A DNA stretch of 64,000 nucleotides from Meridianimaribacter flavus (GTDB taxonomy: Bacteria; Bacteroidota; Bacteroidia; Flavobacteriales; Flavobacteriaceae): the NCBI RefSeq assembly GCF_004366715.1, contig NZ_SOQZ01000002.1:248001-312000 (forward strand), read 5' to 3'. Positions 1-8,355 of the stretch are shown here, piece after piece; the stretch's first letter is position 1, and each line of letters opens with the position of its first letter. The translations under genes and the position numbers were made by a program. Under the pieces are notes generated by a model. The model searched no databases, had not been told where the DNA came from, and saw nothing but the letters and a program-made list of their open reading frames with translations.

Positions 1-1340
1 GAGCTGGACAAGAAACTGTACGTCAGTTTTTTAGAGCTGGTGGTGCTTCGGGTACAATTGCAAAAGCAATGTCTGCTTATGACAAGGATTTTAGCGACGC
101 TATTTATGGTATAGAAGATGACAAACGTTATGTTACTGAAGCGCGTTTAAGAAAAATGCTAAATCATGAGGTTAACTTAATTGAAAAAAGACTACCCAGA
201 GACAAACATCCTAATAAATTGTTTTTCTCTTATGCAAATACTGTTGCTACAATAGATTTTGCTAAAAACTATAAAGGACATGGTTGGGTAGGTATTAAAT
301 ACCAAATAGAACCAGACCAAGAGTATAACGACATCATTATTCATATTAGGTTTAAAGAAACTGATGCGCGTTTACAACAAGAAACTCTTGGGGTTTTAGG
401 TACAAATTTAATTTATGGTGCGTTTTATAAGTACAATGAACCTAAAAAATTATTGCGTTACTTATACGACCATTTAGATAAAGACCAGTTAGAAATCGAT
501 ACGATTAACTTCTCTGGACCTGTGTTTAAAGACATTGATAACCGTTTAATGAGCTTACAACTAGTTAAAAACGGTATGACTGATGCCGTAATGTTTGCTC
601 CTGACGGAAACAACGTATTACCAGCAAGGGTTTTATATAAAAAGAATATACTAGCGTTACGTGGTAGTTTTAGACCTGTAACCAAAGTAAATATGGACAT
701 GTTTCAAAAGTCTTATGACATGTTCATTAAAGAAAATAAAGTTGATGTCGATAAAACTCAAGTCATCTTTGAAATTACCTTATCCAACCTTCGTGCTGAA
801 GGTGAAATTGATGAGCAAGATTTCATGGATAGAGCAAAACTATTATGTTCTTTAGGGCAAACAGTTCTTATCTCAAACTTTCAGGAGTATTATAAACTTG
901 TTGAATATTTTTCTCAATACTCTAAAAACAGAATGGGCTTATCAATGGGTGTCAACAACTTAGTAGATATTTTTGATGAAAAGTACTACAGACACTTAAG
1001 TGGAGGTATTCTAGAAGCTTTTGGTAAGTTATTCTTTAAAGATTTAAGAGTTTACTTATATCCAATGCAAAATGAAGATGGTACACTAACTAATAGTGAA
1101 AATCTTAAAGTACATCCTAGAATGAAAGAACTTTACAAGTTCTTCAAATACAACGGAAAAGTAGTAGACATTACCGATTTTGACCCTTCTACTTTAGCTA
1201 TTTTCTCAAGAAAAGTACTTAAAATGATTGCCAAAGGGGAAGATGGATGGGAAACTATGCTACCTGAAGGTGTTTCTAAATTAATTAAAGAAAAAAGCCT
1301 CTTCGGATGTGAATCGGAAGAAATATTTCATAAAGAATAA
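1..1340 (+). CDS. Conserved protein of unknown function, 5' end outside window
   Basis: The reading frame is open from base 3, so the start codon lies left of the window. The methionine at 69 is internal: 22 codons before it are in frame and read like the same protein (GQETVRQFFRAGGASGTIAK). At least 445 residues are present. There is no signal peptide in the visible part and no membrane segment. The chain looks like a soluble, cytoplasmic, mixed alpha/beta protein. I have seen similar proteins as conserved hypotheticals in Bacteroidota and some Proteobacteria, often with unreliable names, and assign no function. It ends at a strong bidirectional terminator. Confidence 0.8.
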   Translation, partial: AGQETVRQFFRAGGASGTIAKAMSAYDKDFSDAIYGIEDDKRYVTEARLRKMLNHEVNLIEKRLPRDKHPNKLFFSYANTVATIDFAKNYKGHGWVGIKYQIEPDQEYNDIIIHIRFKETDARLQQETLGVLGTNLIYGAFYKYNEPKKLLRYLYDHLDKDQLEIDTINFSGPVFKDIDNRLMSLQLVKNGMTDAVMFAPDGNNVLPARVLYKKNILALRGSFRPVTKVNMDMFQKSYDMFIKENKVDVDKTQVIFEITLSNLRAEGEIDEQDFMDRAKLLCSLGQTVLISNFQEYYKLVEYFSQYSKNRMGLSMGVNNLVDIFDEKYYRHLSGGILEAFGKLFFKDLRVYLYPMQNEDGTLTNSENLKVHPRMKELYKFFKYNGKVVDITDFDPSTLAIFSRKVLKMIAKGEDGWETMLPEGVSKLIKEKSLFGCESEEIFHKE

Positions 1341-1345
1341 AAAAG

Positions 1346-1372
1346 AAAAGCGACCAAATGGTCGCTTTTTTT
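1346..1372. terminator. Bidirectional terminator (GCGACC stem, copy 1 of 3)
   Basis: A 10-bp stem, AAAAGCGACC pairing with GGTCGCTTTT, closes an AAAT loop. A T tract follows on the plus strand and an A tract precedes it, so it can stop transcription both ways between the converging genes. The same GCGACC/GGTCGC stem recurs at 58814 and 63842. Confidence 0.9.
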
Positions 1373-1399
1373 ATTTATGGTTAAGAGGGTAAACTTTAC

Positions 1400-1921
1400 T
1401 TAAAATGTAAACTCATATCCTATATTAACTGCAGAATAACTATAGGTATCCATAACTTCTGTGTATGAAGCTACAATACCTGAACATTTTGAGACTTGCA
1501 TACCAAGCCTAAGTCTATACAAGAAACCGCCTTCATCTAATCCATAAGCATAACCTACGTCTCCACCTATATGAAACTTATCATTATCAGTATGAAACCT
1601 AAATGTTCCTGCAAACGATACAAACTTCCCGTCACCTTCTTTTATAAGAGTGTTGCTAGAGTTGTTTTGAAATGCATACATTGCTCCAAGCGTTCCTCCT
1701 ACTTTTAAATCCTTAGTTAAATTGTACAAATACGTAACGTCAAACGCTGCATTGGTTGAGAAAACTTCATTAGCATAGTCTCCTCCTACAGTACCTCCTA
1801 CACTAAATGCAGCTCTAAATTCATAAGGATCTACAGTTTCTTCTTCTGGTTGTTCTTCTTGAGCATATGCTCCTAAACAACATGTTACTAAAAAAATAAT
1901 TGTTAAAAAGTTCTTTATCAT
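1400..1921 (-). CDS. Small outer-membrane beta-barrel protein
   Basis: 173 residues. The N-terminus (MIKNFLTIIFLVTCCLGAYA) is a typical Sec signal peptide with cleavage expected near residue 20. An acidic linker rich in Glu follows, then about 140 residues of alternating hydrophobic and polar strands with many Gly and aromatic residues. The protein ends in YEFTF, as outer-membrane beta-barrels do. The size fits an 8-strand barrel of the porin-like/OmpW-like class common in Flavobacteriaceae. Its ligand or role cannot be read from sequence. It is a monocistronic minus-strand gene that converges on the upstream gene. Confidence 0.75.
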   Translation of the reverse strand: MIKNFLTIIFLVTCCLGAYAQEEQPEEETVDPYEFRAAFSVGGTVGGDYANEVFSTNAAFDVTYLYNLTKDLKVGGTLGAMYAFQNNSSNTLIKEGDGKFVSFAGTFRFHTDNDKFHIGGDVGYAYGLDEGGFLYRLRLGMQVSKCSGIVASYTEVMDTYSYSAVNIGYEFTF

Positions 1922-2020
1922 AATCTAAAGTATTAGTTAGTTATACAGCTAAAATAAACTTTTTGATCTAATTTTTAACATTTTCTTAAATAACCTATGT
2001 GTTTTTTATGAAAAATATTG

Positions 2021-2473
2021 CTATTCCAATATTTGCTCTGAATGTATTTTAGCCTTAACCTTATCTATAACTTTTTCAATTATACCATCTTCATTAATAA
2101 CAAAAGTTGCTCTATGAATACCATCAAATGTTCGTCCCATGAACTTTTTTGGTCCCCAAACACCAAACGCATTAATTACTTCTTTATCAACGTCTGCTAA
2201 TAATGGATAAGGAAAACTAAACTTATTTTTAAAGTTAGTTTGTCGTTTTTCAGTATCAGCACTCACACCTAAAATTTCGTAGCCTTTATCAGTAAGCTCA
2301 CTGTAATTATCTCTTAAATTACAAGCTTCTACAGTACAAGTAGGCGTATTGGCTTTAGGATAAAAGAAAATCACAAGCTTTTTCCCTTTATAGTCAGAAA
2401 GCGATACTGTGTTTCCTTGTTCGTCTTTTGCTGTAAAATCTGGAGCTTTATCTCCTGCTTTTAATTTAGTCAT
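2021..2473 (-). CDS. bcp: Thiol peroxidase, Bcp/PrxQ family
   Basis: 150 residues, the usual length for bacterioferritin comigratory protein (PrxQ). It reduces hydrogen peroxide and organic peroxides, with thioredoxin as reductant, in the cytoplasm. The AhpC/TSA fold is clear: GDKAPDF near residues 7-13, then YPKANTPTCTVEAC. The peroxidatic Cys is Cys46 and the resolving Cys is Cys51, the atypical 2-Cys arrangement of this family. The gene diverges from the endonuclease III homologue with only 37 bases between start codons, so the two promoters must overlap. A pairing of peroxide defence and base-excision repair would make sense under oxidative stress, but that is inference. Confidence 0.93.
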   Translation of the reverse strand: MTKLKAGDKAPDFTAKDEQGNTVSLSDYKGKKLVIFFYPKANTPTCTVEACNLRDNYSELTDKGYEILGVSADTEKRQTNFKNKFSFPYPLLADVDKEVINAFGVWGPKKFMGRTFDGIHRATFVINEDGIIEKVIDKVKAKIHSEQILE

Positions 2474-2479
2474 ATTTAT

Positions 2480-2487
2480 TAACTTTG
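2480..2487 (+). promoter_or_regulatory. -7 box for the endonuclease III gene
   Basis: TAACTTTG matches the Bacteroidota -7 consensus TAnnTTTG and lies 23 bases before the ATG at 2511. No clear -33 TTG is visible, because that position falls inside the start of bcp. Confidence 0.5.
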
Positions 2488-2510
2488 AATTTTATGTAAA
2501 AATACAATTA

Positions 2511-3170
2511 ATGACTAAGCAAGAAAAGGTAGATTTTGTTATAAATACCTTAAAATCTATTTATCCAACCATTCCTATTCCTTTAGACCATAAAGATCCT
2601 TACACATTGTTAATAGCTGTGCTTATGTCTGCACAAAGTACAGATGTTAGGGTAAATCAAATTACACCTTTACTTTTTGAAAAGGCTGATAACCCTTATG
2701 ATATGATAAAACTTACGGTTGAAGAAATTCGTGAAATTATTAAGCCTGTTGGACTATCTCCTATGAAAAGTAAAGGTATACATGGGCTTTCAAAAATACT
2801 TATTGAGGAACACAACGGAGAAGTTCCTCAAACCTACGAAGACCTAGAAAAACTCCCTGCTGTTGGACATAAAACTGCAGCAGTTGTATTATCGCAAGCG
2901 TTTGGTATTCCTGCTTTTCCTGTAGATACGCACATACATCGATTAATGTATCGTTGGGGTTTTAGTAATGGTAAAAATGTTGTACAAACCGAAAAAGATG
3001 CAAAACGATTATTTCCTGAAGAACTATGGAATGATCTTCATTTGCAAATCATTTGGTATGGTAGAGAATACTCTCCTGCTAGAGGTTGGAATTTAGAAAA
3101 AGACATCATCACCAAAACTATTGGTAGGGCATCTGTAATAAAAGACTATTACAAATCAAAAAAGTCCTGA
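2511..3170 (+). CDS. nth: Endonuclease III-like DNA glycosylase lacking the Fe-S cluster
   Basis: 219 residues from the ATG at 2511. An upstream in-frame ATG at 2409 lies inside bcp and before the -7 box, so I reject it. The HhH-GPD fold is clear. The helix-hairpin-helix LPAVGHKTAAVV holds the catalytic Lys121 and VDTHIHR holds the catalytic Asp139, as in E. coli Nth. Such enzymes excise oxidised pyrimidines and nick the abasic site. The four-cysteine C-terminal loop that binds [4Fe-4S] in E. coli is replaced by YGREYSPARGW, and the whole protein contains no cysteine. Similar cluster-free versions exist in flavobacteria as I recall. The gene ends in a terminator that includes its stop codon. 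Confidence 0.88.
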   Translation: MTKQEKVDFVINTLKSIYPTIPIPLDHKDPYTLLIAVLMSAQSTDVRVNQITPLLFEKADNPYDMIKLTVEEIREIIKPVGLSPMKSKGIHGLSKILIEEHNGEVPQTYEDLEKLPAVGHKTAAVVLSQAFGIPAFPVDTHIHRLMYRWGFSNGKNVVQTEKDAKRLFPEELWNDLHLQIIWYGREYSPARGWNLEKDIITKTIGRASVIKDYYKSKKS

Positions 3171-3192
3171 CGACTAACCGATCAGGACTTTT
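3160..3192. terminator. Terminator after the endonuclease III gene
   Basis: AAAAGTCCTGA pairs with TCAGGACTTTT across an 11-base loop. The stem contains the TGA stop of the gene. The A and T ends allow it to act in both directions, so it can also serve the converging 47-aa gene. Confidence 0.85.
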
Positions 3193-3198
3193 CAAAAT

Positions 3199-3342
3199 TT
3201 AATTTAGAAGTGCTTCAAACTTCAATTTATTACAATGTATAACACTTAAAGCCTTAGAGTAATTTAAAAGAAAATCTACAGTTTCTTTTTTAGGGTTCAG
3301 GTTGTTTTTTGTTTGAGGATAATTAGAGTAAAGTTTTGCCAT
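3199..3342 (-). CDS. Short conserved-looking protein, 47 aa
   Basis: An ATG at 3342 opens a 47-residue frame ending in TAA at 3199. The protein starts MAKLYSNYPQTKNNLNPKKE and then reads TVDFLLNYSKALSVIH. It is soluble and weakly basic, with one predicted helix in the second half. The phrase 'NPKKETVDFLLNYSKAL' resembles small proteins I recall in other flavobacteria, so I think it is real. It lies 57 bases downstream of the ECF sigma factor on the same strand and could be cotranscribed with it. No function is known to me. One candidate role is a small partner or target of the sigma factor. Confidence 0.65.
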   Translation of the reverse strand: MAKLYSNYPQTKNNLNPKKETVDFLLNYSKALSVIHCNKLKFEALLN

Positions 3343-3399
3343 TATCGGAATTTTAAGTTAGTACAATTTCAATAACGCAGTAAAACTCTATTTATTATA

Positions 3400-3990
3400 T
3401 CAATTTGTTAAAACTATATTATTTTTTTCGATTACCTTCCTTAAATTTATCAATGCATAACGCATTCTACCCAAGGCTGTATTGATGCTAACACCAGTAC
3501 TATCACTTATTTCTTTAAAACTCATATCCTTGTACATACGCATTACTAAAACGTCTTTTTGGTCGTCTGGTAACTCTTCAATAAGTCGTCTTAAATCACA
3601 TTCTACCTGTTCTTTGATAAGCTGTTTTTCAGCATTTAAGGCAGAATCTCCTAATACCGAAAAAATACTAAACTCACCAGAGTTATCAAACTTTGGCATT
3701 CTGTTGCTTTTTCTAAAATGATCAATAACTAAATTATGCGCAATACGCATAACCCAAGGTAAAAATTTACCTTCTTCGTTGTATTTTCCAAGCTTAAGCG
3801 TTTTAATAACCTTAATAAAAGTGTCTTGGAAAATATCTTCAGTAATATCTTTATCAAATACTTTTGAATAGATAAAACTGTAAATCTTTTGTTTGTGTCT
3901 GTGGATTAAAACCGAAAGAGCGCTTTCGTCTCCTTGAATGTAGTTTTTTACTAAAACAGCGTCAGTGATAAGTTCGTGTTTCATAATCAT
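3400..3990 (-). CDS. ECF-type RNA polymerase sigma factor
   Basis: 196 residues. Region 2 is visible around residues 25-95 (DITEDIFQDTFIKVIK, then LPWVMRIAHNLVIDHFRK) and region 4 around 135-185 (LPDDQKDVLVMRMY, then FKEISDSTGVSINTALGRM). This is the sigma-70 family extracytoplasmic-function layout, with region 3 absent. No anti-sigma factor adjoins it, unlike the FecI-FecR pairs of Bacteroidota, so its signal is unknown. The start could be 3990 or the next ATG two codons later at 3984. A well-formed promoter lies about 95 bases upstream. The only same-strand neighbour is the 47-aa gene downstream. Confidence 0.9.
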   Translation of the reverse strand: MIMKHELITDAVLVKNYIQGDESALSVLIHRHKQKIYSFIYSKVFDKDITEDIFQDTFIKVIKTLKLGKYNEEGKFLPWVMRIAHNLVIDHFRKSNRMPKFDNSGEFSIFSVLGDSALNAEKQLIKEQVECDLRRLIEELPDDQKDVLVMRMYKDMSFKEISDSTGVSINTALGRMRYALINLRKVIEKNNIVLTN

Positions 3991-4083
3991 TACTTTAAGG
4001 GCAAAGAATTTACTTCTTAGCTTGGGGTTAATTTCTAAAGTAATGTTACGCTATAGGCGAATGGTTTTTAACTGTTTATGTCT

Positions 4084-4115
4084 CAAATATAACAACAATC
4101 ATTCCGAAATTCCAA
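4084..4115 (-). promoter_or_regulatory. Promoter of the ECF sigma factor gene
   Basis: Read on the minus strand, TTTG (ending at 4113) is followed 21 bases later by TATATTTG (4091-4084), which fits the Bacteroidota -33 TTTG / -7 TAnnTTTG promoter. The predicted transcript starts near 4077, giving a leader of roughly 90 bases. Confidence 0.6.
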
Positions 4116-4181
4116 AAAAACAGACTAAAATTTAACATTTTAATCAACAAAAATCCATTTTCAAGGCTGAGATAGTTGTAG

Positions 4182-4189
4182 TATCTTTG
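4182..4189 (+). promoter_or_regulatory. -7 box for uvrA
   Basis: TATCTTTG fits TAnnTTTG and lies 25 bases before the uvrA ATG. No convincing -33 element or SOS-type operator is visible next to it. Confidence 0.55.
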
Positions 4190-4214
4190 CGAATTCTAAA
4201 GCATAATTTTCAAT

Positions 4215-6998
4215 ATGAGCGTTAATATTTCTGAAGTTAATCAAAAGCAAAATATCATCATAAAAGGTGCTAAACTTCATAATTTAAAAAATATTGATGT
4301 TGTTATACCAAGAAACAAGCTTGTGGTTATAACTGGTTTATCAGGTTCTGGTAAATCCAGTTTAGCATTCGACACGCTTTATGCTGAAGGTCAGCGTCGT
4401 TACGTTGAAAGCTTATCTAGTTACGCGCGTCAGTTTTTAGGACGATTAAATAAACCAAAAGTAGATTTCATTAAAGGTATTGCTCCTGCTATTGCTATTG
4501 AGCAAAAAGTAAACTCAACAAACCCACGCTCTACTGTAGGTACAACTACCGAGATTTACGACTACTTAAAACTTCTTTTTGCGCGAATTGGTAAAACCTA
4601 CTCTCCTATTTCTGGTGAATTGGTAAAAAAACACACCACAAAAGATGTACTGGAGTTGGTAAAACAATTTGAAGAGAAAGAAAAACTATTACTCCTTGCT
4701 CCTATTATTTTAGAAGAAGGACGTACTATGGCAGACAAACTTAAAGTGCTACTTCAACAAGGGTATGCAAGAATAAAGTCTGGTGATGACGTATTGCGTA
4801 TTGATGATGCTATCGATAAAAAACTAGCCAAAGACGTCTTTTTAGTGGTGGATAGAATTGTGGTTAAACACGAAGAGGATTTTTACAACCGACTTGCTGA
4901 TGCCATCGAAACTGCTTTTTTTGAAGGAAAAGGCGCTTGTATTATTGAATCGCTTTCTACAAAAAAACTACATGCTTTCAATAATAAGTTCGAACTGGAT
5001 GGCATGTCTTTTTTAGAACCTAATGTTCATCTTTTTAGTTTTAATAATCCGTATGGAGCTTGCCCTAAGTGCGAAGGTTATGGAGATATTATAGGAATTG
5101 ATGAAGACTTAGTCATCCCAAATACTAGTTTGTCGGTTTACGAAAATGCAATTTTCGCTTGGCGTGGAGAAAGCATGAGTTGGTATAGAGATATGCTAGT
5201 AAATAATTCGCATAAATTCGATTTCCCAATACACAAACCCTATTTTGAATTGTCTAATGAACAAAAACAACTCATTTGGGATGGTAACGAGTATTTCGAA
5301 GGATTAAACAGTTTCTTTGAAGAACTTGAAGCTAAAGCTTATAAAATTCAAAATCGAGTAATGCTTTCGCGTTACAGAGGAAAAACAAAATGTAGTGCTT
5401 GTAAAGGAAAACGCTTACGCCCTGAAGCTAACTATGTAAAAGTTGGACAAACCACAATAACTGATTTGGTTGAAATGCCTCTTAAAAAACTCACTCAGTT
5501 TTTTAAAGAGCTAGAGTTAAACGATTATGACACTCAAATCGCCAAAAGACTATTAAAAGAAATCAATAATCGTTTGTCGTTTTTATCAAATGTTGGCTTA
5601 GATTATTTAACGCTTAACCGTCGTTCAAATACCTTATCTGGTGGTGAAAGTCAACGTATTAACCTAGCGACTTCACTAGGAAGCAGTTTAGTAGGCTCAA
5701 TGTATATTTTAGATGAACCTAGTATTGGCTTACATCCTAAAGACACTCAAAAACTAATTAAAGTTTTAGAAGCCTTACGCGATTTAGGCAATACAGTAAT
5801 TGTTGTTGAGCATGACGAAGACATTATGCAAGCTGCTGATGAAATTATAGATATTGGTCCTGAAGCTGGTACTTTTGGAGGACATGTTGTAGCAACTGGT
5901 AGCTATGACACTATTTTAGCTTCAGATTCGTTAACCGCTAAATACCTTAATGGAAATCTATCTATTGAAGTTCCTAAAAAAAGGCGCACTTCAAAATATC
6001 ATATTGATGTTATTGGAGCTCGCGAAAACAACTTAAAGAATATTGACGTTACGTTTCCTTTGGAAATGCTAACCGTTATTACAGGAGTATCTGGAAGTGG
6101 AAAGAGTACTTTGGTTAAAAAAATACTGTTTCCTGCCATACAGAAAAAACTAACTGATTTTGGCGATAAACCTGGACAGTTTACTGAAATAAAAGGCAAC
6201 TTTAGTAATATTAAACATGTTGAGTTTGTTGACCAAAATCCAATTGGTCGTTCTTCGCGCTCAAACCCTGTGACTTACATTAAAGCCTATGACGACATAA
6301 GAGCTTTATTTGCTAATCAAAAGCTGAGTAAAATAAGAAACTACCAAGCAAAACATTTTTCGTTTAATGTGGATGGTGGACGTTGCGAAACTTGTAAAGG
6401 CGAAGGTGAAGTAACCATAGAAATGCAGTTTATGGCAGATGTTCACCTTACTTGCGAAACTTGTAATGGTAAACGCTTTAAAAAAGAAGTACTTGAAGTT
6501 ACCTTTGAAGATAAGACTATTGATGACATCTTAAACCTTACTATTGATGATGCTATTGCGTTTTTTAGCAAGCATAACCAATCTAAAATTCAAGGCAAGT
6601 TACAACCGCTTCAAGATGTTGGTTTGGGCTACGTTACTTTAGGCCAAAGCTCTTCAACCTTGTCTGGTGGTGAAGCGCAACGTATTAAACTAGCATCGTT
6701 TTTAGGCAAAGGAAGCAAAAGTGATAATGCACTATTTATTTTTGATGAACCTACAACAGGTTTACATTTTCATGATATTCAAAAACTACTAACCTCTTTT
6801 CAGGCTTTAATTGCTAAAGGACATTCTATAATTGTTATTGAACATAATTTAGAGCTTATCAAATGTGCCGATTACATTATTGATTTAGGTCCTGATGGTG
6901 GCGAACAAGGTGGACATCTTGTAGCTCATGGTACTCCCGAAGACATTGTAGCTGATAAAAACTCGGTTACTGGTAGCTATTTAAAAGAAAAAATTTAA
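4215..6998 (+). CDS. uvrA: Excinuclease ABC subunit A
   Basis: 927 residues, close to the usual length of about 940. UvrA is the damage-sensing ATPase of nucleotide-excision repair; it loads UvrB at lesions. Two ABC modules are present. The first has Walker A GLSGSGKSS (Lys47) and signature LSGGESQRINLA followed by YILDEPSIGLH. The second has GVSGSGKST and LSGGEAQRIKLA followed by FIFDEPTTGLH. The zinc modules are intact: CPKCEGYG with CSACKGKR, and CETCKGEG with CETCNGKR. The gene is monocistronic under its own TAnnTTTG promoter and is followed by an AT-rich spacer. Flavobacteria often carry more than one UvrA. This copy looks complete and canonical. Confidence 0.97.
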   Translation: MSVNISEVNQKQNIIIKGAKLHNLKNIDVVIPRNKLVVITGLSGSGKSSLAFDTLYAEGQRRYVESLSSYARQFLGRLNKPKVDFIKGIAPAIAIEQKVNSTNPRSTVGTTTEIYDYLKLLFARIGKTYSPISGELVKKHTTKDVLELVKQFEEKEKLLLLAPIILEEGRTMADKLKVLLQQGYARIKSGDDVLRIDDAIDKKLAKDVFLVVDRIVVKHEEDFYNRLADAIETAFFEGKGACIIESLSTKKLHAFNNKFELDGMSFLEPNVHLFSFNNPYGACPKCEGYGDIIGIDEDLVIPNTSLSVYENAIFAWRGESMSWYRDMLVNNSHKFDFPIHKPYFELSNEQKQLIWDGNEYFEGLNSFFEELEAKAYKIQNRVMLSRYRGKTKCSACKGKRLRPEANYVKVGQTTITDLVEMPLKKLTQFFKELELNDYDTQIAKRLLKEINNRLSFLSNVGLDYLTLNRRSNTLSGGESQRINLATSLGSSLVGSMYILDEPSIGLHPKDTQKLIKVLEALRDLGNTVIVVEHDEDIMQAADEIIDIGPEAGTFGGHVVATGSYDTILASDSLTAKYLNGNLSIEVPKKRRTSKYHIDVIGARENNLKNIDVTFPLEMLTVITGVSGSGKSTLVKKILFPAIQKKLTDFGDKPGQFTEIKGNFSNIKHVEFVDQNPIGRSSRSNPVTYIKAYDDIRALFANQKLSKIRNYQAKHFSFNVDGGRCETCKGEGEVTIEMQFMADVHLTCETCNGKRFKKEVLEVTFEDKTIDDILNLTIDDAIAFFSKHNQSKIQGKLQPLQDVGLGYVTLGQSSSTLSGGEAQRIKLASFLGKGSKSDNALFIFDEPTTGLHFHDIQKLLTSFQALIAKGHSIIVIEHNLELIKCADYIIDLGPDGGEQGGHLVAHGTPEDIVADKNSVTGSYLKEKI

Positions 6999-7085
6999 TA
7001 TCGGATTGTTCTTCTTGAGAAAAAAAAGTAGTATTAAAATTTAAAAAAATAATAATAGTAATAAACTCTTCATATCATTTTAAAC

Positions 7086-8159
7086 TCAATAAGTCAACAA
7101 CGCCATAAGTGCCATAATACCAGCAGCAAATGGTATTACAAACATTAAAAACACAAAGGTTGCCACACTACTTTTAAAGAAGCTTAAAAACCAACCTTGT
7201 CCATAAAATCGTTTTACAGCTATAAAGAGGTAAAAGAAAGTTGATAGCATAACCAATGTCATAATCCAACCTGGAAAATTATCCCAAATAAAATTACACA
7301 ACATAAGCACGCTAAAAACAGTAAACAAAAACGAAAAGAAATAAAAGCTAAACACTAAATGATGTGCAAAACGTCCTTTTCTATAGTATAACAACTTTAA
7401 AATAAATGCAAATATTGGCAAGAGTATAAACATTGCTATTGGGATACTATCATAAAACGCTTGCAATATTGAACCTCCACTCCTATTCTTAAAAAACTTT
7501 AAGGCTTGTGCGTATAGTCTTCTGGTAAAATAGCCATCATCGTCATCCATTCCCATAGCCTTATAGATCTCATCCTCACTTGCTCCTGCTTCAATTAAAG
7601 AATCAATCTCACTTCGGCTAAAACTAAAATTAGTATTCATTTTAGATTCCTTAGTAGCTTCTTGCTTTATAATAGAATCAAGCTCTTTAAACTCTTTATC
7701 TTTTAATCCTAGTTTCTCTTTATTTGCCTCAAGAGGCTGCATTATTTGAGCTATTTGAGCCGAATCTAAAGGTTTATTTCTCAAAGAGTCTATAACCGTT
7801 TTTGAACGCTCTAGTTCGCGTTTCATAGCCTCATCAACGCTTTGCGTAGTTTGTCTTGCTATAAAAGAGAATAAAAAGAAAAATACTACCGAAATAAACA
7901 GGTACATCTGAGCTGGATGCAAATACAATAAGCGCTTTCCTTCTACAAAACGTCTAGCCAAATAACCTGGTTGTATCATTAAGGGAATAAAGCTCTTAAA
8001 AAAACGAGCATCAAAAGAAAAGTAGTTGCTAATAGTGTTGTAAAACAACACACCAAGAGTAAGGTCGTCTTTTGCTTTTTGCCCACAGTGCGGACAAAAT
8101 TGAAACCCTTCTTCAAATTGCTTTTCGCAGTTTGGACAGTTAACCTGAGTTTTTCCCAT
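7086..8159 (-). CDS. DUF3667 membrane protein with zinc ribbon
   Basis: 357 residues from the ATG at 8159. The frame stays open to 8336, but that extension would reach the sigma-54-like promoter of the divergent gene and does not resemble the family. I therefore start at MGKTQVNCPNCEKQ. Residues 8-30 form a zinc ribbon (CPNC then CPHC). A short amphipathic stretch, FFKSFIPLMIQPGYLARRFV, follows, then GKRLLYLHPAQMYLF, which is typical of DUF3667. One membrane segment near residue 90, a charged helical region of about 120 residues, and four membrane segments in the last 150 residues complete it. The function is unknown. It is a lone gene that diverges from the secreted protein at 8356. Confidence 0.8.
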   Translation of the reverse strand: MGKTQVNCPNCEKQFEEGFQFCPHCGQKAKDDLTLGVLFYNTISNYFSFDARFFKSFIPLMIQPGYLARRFVEGKRLLYLHPAQMYLFISVVFFFLFSFIARQTTQSVDEAMKRELERSKTVIDSLRNKPLDSAQIAQIMQPLEANKEKLGLKDKEFKELDSIIKQEATKESKMNTNFSFSRSEIDSLIEAGASEDEIYKAMGMDDDDGYFTRRLYAQALKFFKNRSGGSILQAFYDSIPIAMFILLPIFAFILKLLYYRKGRFAHHLVFSFYFFSFLFTVFSVLMLCNFIWDNFPGWIMTLVMLSTFFYLFIAVKRFYGQGWFLSFFKSSVATFVFLMFVIPFAAGIMALMALLTY

Positions 8160-8204
8160 AATAATTGATTGGCTATATAAAAGTATAAAAAAAATTGAAC
8201 GCTC

Positions 8205-8269
8205 ATGTAAAGTGTTTTTCACAAACGTCCTTAACAACCAATAAAACATTAACAATGAAACACTTACAT
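8205..8269 (+). repeat. Imperfect inverted repeat upstream of a sigma-54-like promoter
   Basis: ATGTAAAGTGTTT (8205-8217) faces AAACACTTACAT (8258-8269). The arms are complementary apart from one extra A. The second arm ends four bases before the TGGCACG box, so an activator or repressor could bind here. The arrangement is seen in the sequence; the role is inference. Confidence 0.4.
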
Positions 8270-8272
8270 TTT

Positions 8273-8287
8273 TGGCACGCAAATTGA
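8273..8287 (+). promoter_or_regulatory. Sigma-54 (RpoN)-like promoter, copy 1
   Basis: TGGCACG-CAAA-TTGA fits the -24/-12 consensus TGGCACG-N4-TTGC with one mismatch at the last base. The GG and the -12 pair are 10 bases apart, as required. Transcription would start near 8299, giving a leader of about 57 bases to the ATG at 8356. No TAnnTTTG box competes in the right place. An almost identical element precedes the paralogous gene at 10390. Confidence 0.65.
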
Positions 8288-8355
8288 AAACTAACATAAC
8301 AAATAGCGTAAGCCGAAAAGCTAAATGAGTAGGCATAATCTAAAACCCTATTATT

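Noticed and set aside
8160-8336. Longer N-terminus for the DUF3667 protein
   Set aside because: The added 59 residues overlap the sigma-54-like promoter region and do not match the family; the zinc ribbon starts right after the ATG at 8159.
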